Shown one piece after another: positions 6,705-10,757 of a stretch of DNA of 10,757 nucleotides (the first letter of the stretch is position 1; each line of letters starts with the position of its first letter). The notes under the pieces were generated by a model. That model did no database searches and was not told the origin of the DNA. It saw only the letters and a list, made by a program, of their open reading frames with translations. Made by a program: the position numbers and the translations under genes. The DNA is from Paludibacter sp. Its GTDB lineage: Bacteria > Bacteroidota > Bacteroidia > Bacteroidales > Paludibacteraceae. The stretch is taken from NCBI GenBank assembly GCA_028748945.1, contig JAQTOL010000067.1, positions 1 through 10,757 of the forward strand, given 5' to 3'.

Positions 6705-8396
6705 TTACAACAAACTTTTACGTCCGGCAAGTGTGTCGTGATTGTTTTCCAATTTTTTCCAATCCACTTTCTTTTTAGTATCCATTCCGTTAATGTATTT
6801 TTCAATGTTGGTATATCCATCCCCATTGCAGTCTTTTACGGCGTCAGACGGATCATTCGGATTCAACCCGTTTGCTTTTTCCCAAACGTCAGGCATGCCG
6901 TCCTTGTCAGAATCGATAACCGGTTTCCCTTTGTATTCGGGCAACCCACCAACCTGACGTATATCGGTAATGATTCCTTTTTTGTAAGAATCTGCCGGCA
7001 ATCTACGTTTGACGTACTTTGGAATAAATTCGGGAGCATTTTCTACATAAATTGCTTTTCCAGTTGTAACGGTCTTAACGATTCGGGTGTCAATTGCATC
7101 CCGTTTTGGAAAATTGGCACCTGCATTTTCTAATACAAAATTGTAGGTGTCTTCGGTACTCATAATGTTTACATTTGGCATATCGAAAGGCTTTTCAACT
7201 TTTATTTGTTGAACGAAATCTGCAAGTTTATATTCTTCGGACAACTGAACTCCACCATCCCAGTTGTTTTTAGTTACTCTCTCATTCCCTTCCACTATGT
7301 TTCCCGAAACATAAGCTTTTCCGAACGATACCGGTTTGCTTTTATCGCGTCCAGCTTCGGGTTTCAGTATTCTGTACGAAATTGGTTCGCCTACTGGTGT
7401 TATCGGGCCCGGCTTGAAATAATTATTGATTATATTGAAAAAACTTTTTGAATCACCGCCATCAACCGAACGATTCCACCAGTTATAAATTACATTATTT
7501 ACAAAATTAAAACCGCCATCCATTCCAACCGAACAGTTACGACTAATGTTGGAAGCCCAGAGATTCCGGCAAAACAGGGAATTATGACCTCCGATTGTTG
7601 ACCCGAAAGCATGATTGTAGGTATCCATTGCTTCGGAGAAAATGGAATTTTGAATGGTTACATTTACGGTTGGTAATTTTTCACCTTTACCTGTTGCATC
7701 CCGATCGTAAACATGTCGGTAAATGGACATGTTTTCATCCAGTCCCCAACTTGCCGAAACATGATCGATCATAATGTTACCCACCGGATTTCCACCTACG
7801 GCATCATCCCGGTCAGCAACATCCTGTGCTCCCCGACGGAAACGCAAGTGACGCATAATCACATCGTGTGTATCGATTAAAAAGGAAGCACCGGTTACAC
7901 AAATCCCATCACCCGGAGCCGTTTGTCCGGCGATTGTCAGATAAGGAGCGCGTACATGTATCGGTGAATGAAGATGAATAATTCCGGAAACATTAAAAAC
8001 GATAATTCGGGCGCCACCGGTTTCACAGGCTTCGCGAAAGGATCCAGGACCTTCATCGGCTAAAGAACTTACTACAATTACTTTTCCTCCACGACCGCCC
8101 GGAGTGAATTCGCCACCTCCTTGGGCACCCGGAAAAGCAGGAATAGCTGCTTTTATTAAATCTTCGGGTTTTGAAGCCCATGGTACGTAGGGTCGACCAG
8201 ATGCTGCTTCTTTTTCTACTATTGGAAATGCTTTTTGCCAGGCGAGATCAGATTTACGATTTATCTCTTCTTCCTGTCGGGCAGCTCGTATTTTCACCGA
8301 ATCAGGAATAATCGGATATTGAGCCATTAATGGTAATAAGATGATATTAAAAGCTATTATCGCCCAACTTTTTTTTCTTGTTTGATTTCTTTTCAT
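6705..8396 (-). CDS. Secreted pectate lyase, polysaccharide lyase family 1-like
   Basis: This 563-residue exported protein has a signal peptide at residues 1-25 (LPLMA/QY). A catalytic beta-helix follows: AFPGAQGGGEFTPGGRGGKV (87-106), VVSSLADEGPGSFREAC (108-124), IIVFNVSGIIHL (131-142), TIAGQTAPGDGICVTG (154-169), IDHVSASWGLDENMS (210-224), NLWASNISRN (278-287) and FNFVNNVIYNWWNRSVDGGD (296-315). These are hallmarks of Bacteroidota PL1 lyases, which cleave polygalacturonate by calcium-dependent beta-elimination. Arg286 sits where the catalytic Arg is expected, but relatives as I recall them read RNP where this one reads RNC. The C-terminus carries DSDKDGMPDVW and DCNGDGYTN (495-530), a thrombospondin-3/dockerin-like calcium-binding pattern common on such enzymes. 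It lies 60 bp after the HTCS gene and 32 bp before the beta-helix/barrel gene, and is probably one transcript with them. Exact subfamily and substrate (pectate or rhamnogalacturonan) are not proven. Confidence 0.9.
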   Translation of the reverse strand: MKRNQTRKKSWAIIAFNIILLPLMAQYPIIPDSVKIRAARQEEEINRKSDLAWQKAFPIVEKEAASGRPYVPWASKPEDLIKAAIPAFPGAQGGGEFTPGGRGGKVIVVSSLADEGPGSFREACETGGARIIVFNVSGIIHLHSPIHVRAPYLTIAGQTAPGDGICVTGASFLIDTHDVIMRHLRFRRGAQDVADRDDAVGGNPVGNIMIDHVSASWGLDENMSIYRHVYDRDATGKGEKLPTVNVTIQNSIFSEAMDTYNHAFGSTIGGHNSLFCRNLWASNISRNCSVGMDGGFNFVNNVIYNWWNRSVDGGDSKSFFNIINNYFKPGPITPVGEPISYRILKPEAGRDKSKPVSFGKAYVSGNIVEGNERVTKNNWDGGVQLSEEYKLADFVQQIKVEKPFDMPNVNIMSTEDTYNFVLENAGANFPKRDAIDTRIVKTVTTGKAIYVENAPEFIPKYVKRRLPADSYKKGIITDIRQVGGLPEYKGKPVIDSDKDGMPDVWEKANGLNPNDPSDAVKDCNGDGYTNIEKYINGMDTKKKVDWKKLENNHDTLAGRKSLL

Positions 8397-8456
8397 TTAA
8401 CCGGATTAATTTGTTTTTTATAAAACGAATAAGAAACCTTTTTGTAATCGGATATT

Positions 8457-10757
8457 TCAGATTTTTCTGAATTTGTTCATGTATTCAGTCGGAGTCTGGT
8501 TATATTTCTTTCGGAAACATTTTCCATAATAGCCGGCTTCTTTGAATCCAACCGTGAAGGCAATTTCAGAAATTGTCATATCGGTGTTTTTTAATAACTC
8601 GAGCGATTTATTTAAGCGGATTTCCTTTACCAAATCAACAGGAGCCAGTCCTGTGAGACTTTTTAGCTTTTTAAAGAAAGCGGAACGACTTAGCCCAAGA
8701 TTTTCGGCTATGGCATCAATATTATAATCGCTGTTATGCAGGTTTTCTTCAATTACCTGATGAATTTTTTCCAGCAACTGCACATCTTTTTTTACGAGAT
8801 ATGTTTCGTATGAATCATTGTGTTCAAGGTTTTCACTCTCTTCCTGTTTCCATATCTTCTGGCGGAAGAATTTTCGTTCGGTCAAAAGCTGTTCGACACG
8901 TGCAATCAGGTATTCTTTACTAAACGGTTTTGTTATATAGGCATTTGCACCCATGCTGATTGCCTTGATTTTAGATTCTTCATCATTTTTTGCTGTTAAT
9001 ATGATAACCGGAATATGGCTTATCTGAAAGTCTTTACGGACTTGTTCCAACATTTCCATTCCACTCATCTCAGGCATCATTTGATCCGTAACAACTATGT
9101 CGGGATGATAATGATGAATCTTCTTCAGCCCATCCACTCCATTGTTTGCCACATGAACATTATACTTATCCTCCAATTGTAGTTTCAGCAATTCACATAA
9201 ATCCTTGTTGTCTTCGACTACTAAAAGTGAAGGTAAATTACTTCCTGTTTCATCGGATAAATCTTCATCGATAGTTGTCTCATTGTCTGGTTCGTCGCTG
9301 TGATTTTCCGATACAGTATCTCCCACATAGAAGATAACTTCCGAAGGCTTATAGTGATCCTTTCCCATTAAAAGCTCAACGGTAAATACGGAACCAACTT
9401 CAGGTTTTCCATCGGCGGTAATAGTTCCGTGATGCAGGTTTATAATTTCCTTTGAAAGGGCCAATCCGATTCCGGAACCAGGAAAATATGCATCCCTGGA
9501 ATTGTCAGCCTGTGAAAATCGTTCGAAAATCTCTGATAATTTATTTTGTGGAATACCAACGCCGGTATCTTCTACTTTAATAAAACAACTGGATTTATCT
9601 TCGGTAAAACCGGAACTGATAAAAATACTTCCACTGGCTTTTGTAAATTTAAACGCATTTGAAAGAATATTCCGAATGACAGTTTCCAACTTTTCCTTGT
9701 CAGCCCAAAGTCTAATATCATCATCGGCCAGTTGAAAAGTAAAGTTGATATCCGATTCTTCCGACATAACAACAAACTCTTTGTAGAATGATTCAATCAA
9801 ATCATTCAGATCAAACTGAGAAACATGTAAAATCATTTTTCCGTTTTGAATTTTCCGGAAATCCAGAATCTGATTAACTAATTGGAGCATTTGATTGGCA
9901 CTTTTCTCAATCAGGGCAATATATTGTTTTCCTTTTTCAGTCAGTTGTTGTTTTTGTTTTAATTCCTGAATCGGTCCCATGATTAATGTCAGCGGCGTGC
10001 GAAGTTCGTGCGAAATATTGGTGAAGAACTTGATTTTAAGATCGGAAACCCGTTGCTCAATGTAAACTTCATTCCGCATCCGAATGTAGAAAAGGACTCC
10101 CTTTATTGCAGCATATATTAATAATAATCCCAGAATTGAATAAATAATGTATGCCCACCATGTGAGATACCAGGGAGGTAAAATGATAATTTCCAAAGTT
10201 CTTTCAGATTTAAGAGAAGCATTGGCTTCATCGATTGCCTGAACCCTGAAAAGATATTTACCATGGGGCACATTGGGGTAGGATGCAATCCTGTTTTTAC
10301 TGTTTATGTGCCATTCTTTCTCAAAACCTTCGAGAATGTATTTATATGAAACCCGGTTTTGATTGTAGTAATTCAATGCTGCAAACTCGAGCGTAAAGGT
10401 CGACTGATTGTGTTTAAGCGTAATTGAATGTACATATCGTATTGATTCCTTTAATATCGGATCGTCCTTAAAACTGCGCAAATCCCTGTTTGAAACCTGA
10501 AAATCAACAATAAGCGTTTTGTAGTTGCAATTATATGTTTCTATTTTTTGAGGATTAAATTCTAAAATTCCTTTTTGATTACCAAACCACAAATCACCCG
10601 AAAGCGTCTTTAAGGCACTTGACTCTTCCATTTGAACACTGATAAATCCATCGTATTGGTCGAAATTTCGGAATGTTTCCGTTGTCCTGTCAAAACGTGA
10701 AATGGAATTTTCGGTTGCCAGCCACAAGGTGTTATCATTATCTTCTACAATTGATAA
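8457..10757 (-). CDS. Hybrid two-component system (HTCS) regulator, N-terminus cut off
   Basis: The reading frame runs open through the right edge (first visible codons L-S-I-V-E-D-N-D-N-T), giving 766 visible residues; the N-terminal propeller lies outside. Counting from the first visible codon, residues 1-70 are the last Reg_prop propeller repeats (NTLWLATENSISRF, GDLWFGNQKGILEF). About 80-192 is a Y_Y_Y domain, ending YKYILEGFEKEW, then HGKYLFRVQAID. A membrane helix spans about 196-223. The kinase has the H-box FFTNISHELRTPL (His250), N-box RNILSNAFKF, DTGVGIP and GSGIGLAL. A receiver domain (about 508-625) has VVEDN, Asp558 in VVTDQMMPEMSG and Lys610 in ITKPF. An AraC-type DNA-binding domain (about 665-766) ends with EIAFTVGFKEAGYYGKCFRK. 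All catalytic residues are present. Such proteins sense glycan fragments in the periplasm and directly activate nearby polysaccharide-utilization genes. The gene is 60 bp upstream of, and co-directional with, the lyase gene. Confidence 0.95.
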   Translation of the reverse strand, partial: LSIVEDNDNTLWLATENSISRFDRTTETFRNFDQYDGFISVQMEESSALKTLSGDLWFGNQKGILEFNPQKIETYNCNYKTLIVDFQVSNRDLRSFKDDPILKESIRYVHSITLKHNQSTFTLEFAALNYYNQNRVSYKYILEGFEKEWHINSKNRIASYPNVPHGKYLFRVQAIDEANASLKSERTLEIIILPPWYLTWWAYIIYSILGLLLIYAAIKGVLFYIRMRNEVYIEQRVSDLKIKFFTNISHELRTPLTLIMGPIQELKQKQQLTEKGKQYIALIEKSANQMLQLVNQILDFRKIQNGKMILHVSQFDLNDLIESFYKEFVVMSEESDINFTFQLADDDIRLWADKEKLETVIRNILSNAFKFTKASGSIFISSGFTEDKSSCFIKVEDTGVGIPQNKLSEIFERFSQADNSRDAYFPGSGIGLALSKEIINLHHGTITADGKPEVGSVFTVELLMGKDHYKPSEVIFYVGDTVSENHSDEPDNETTIDEDLSDETGSNLPSLLVVEDNKDLCELLKLQLEDKYNVHVANNGVDGLKKIHHYHPDIVVTDQMMPEMSGMEMLEQVRKDFQISHIPVIILTAKNDEESKIKAISMGANAYITKPFSKEYLIARVEQLLTERKFFRQKIWKQEESENLEHNDSYETYLVKKDVQLLEKIHQVIEENLHNSDYNIDAIAENLGLSRSAFFKKLKSLTGLAPVDLVKEIRLNKSLELLKNTDMTISEIAFTVGFKEAGYYGKCFRKKYNQTPTEYMNKFRKI

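Noticed and set aside
6687..7133. 148-residue plus-strand open frame opposite the lyase gene
   Set aside because: It is antisense to the well-supported C-terminal part of the PL1-like gene, has no recognisable motif and no promoter-like signal.
10725..10727. A TTG at 10727 as the HTCS start
   Set aside because: The frame stays open to the window edge and continues propeller-type sequence (IVEDNDNTLWLAT), so the gene begins outside the window.
1..10757. CRISPR arrays, tRNA/rRNA genes or insertion sequences
   Set aside because: I saw no regularly spaced repeats of CRISPR size, no tRNA-like cloverleaf segments, no rRNA sequence and no transposase-like protein.

Overview
The window looks like Bacteroidota (Bacteroidetes) DNA, most likely class Bacteroidia, and a free-living polysaccharide degrader would fit. 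The signs are a low-GC genome, exact TAnnTTTG-type -7 promoter boxes with no obvious Shine-Dalgarno sequences, a hybrid two-component system (HTCS) regulator beside secreted pectinase-type genes, and an ECF sigma gene followed by a FecR-type gene. The exact genus cannot be read from this stretch.

Layout, left to right. (1) Positions 1-74 hold the first 24 codons of a secreted protein on the minus strand that leaves the window. (2) Minus-strand rmuC (172-1512) follows a small ribbon-helix-helix-like gene (1560-1769). That gene is divergent from plus-strand yraN (1921-2307), and the shared gap carries two outward-facing exact -7 boxes. (3) A minus-strand regulatory pair comes next: an ECF sigma factor (2681-3259) and an 85-residue protein (2339-2596) that resembles only the cytoplasmic N-terminal domain of a FecR anti-sigma factor. 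The sigma promoter region has a 13-bp direct repeat with a 21-bp period. (4) A strong intrinsic terminator (3404-3441) closes the operon to its right. (5) Positions 3565-10757 form a minus-strand pectin-type locus. In transcription order it has an HTCS sensor/regulator (N-terminus beyond the window), a PL1-type pectate lyase with a C-terminal calcium-binding-like repeat region, and a 1035-residue secreted protein joining a beta-helix to a glycosidase-like barrel.

How it works together (inference): the HTCS senses a pectic oligosaccharide in the periplasm through its propeller domain and activates the secreted enzymes downstream. The lyase cuts homogalacturonan-like backbone, and the large two-part protein probably handles a further pectic substrate of unknown identity. 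No SusC/SusD pair lies in the window; it may sit upstream of the HTCS or elsewhere. The sigma/mini-FecR pair is cut off from the pectin operon by the terminator and has no TonB receptor gene next to it, so its signal input is unclear.

The two most unusual items are the FecR-like protein lacking transmembrane and periplasmic parts, and the 1035-residue beta-helix/barrel fusion, whose activity cannot be assigned from sequence alone.
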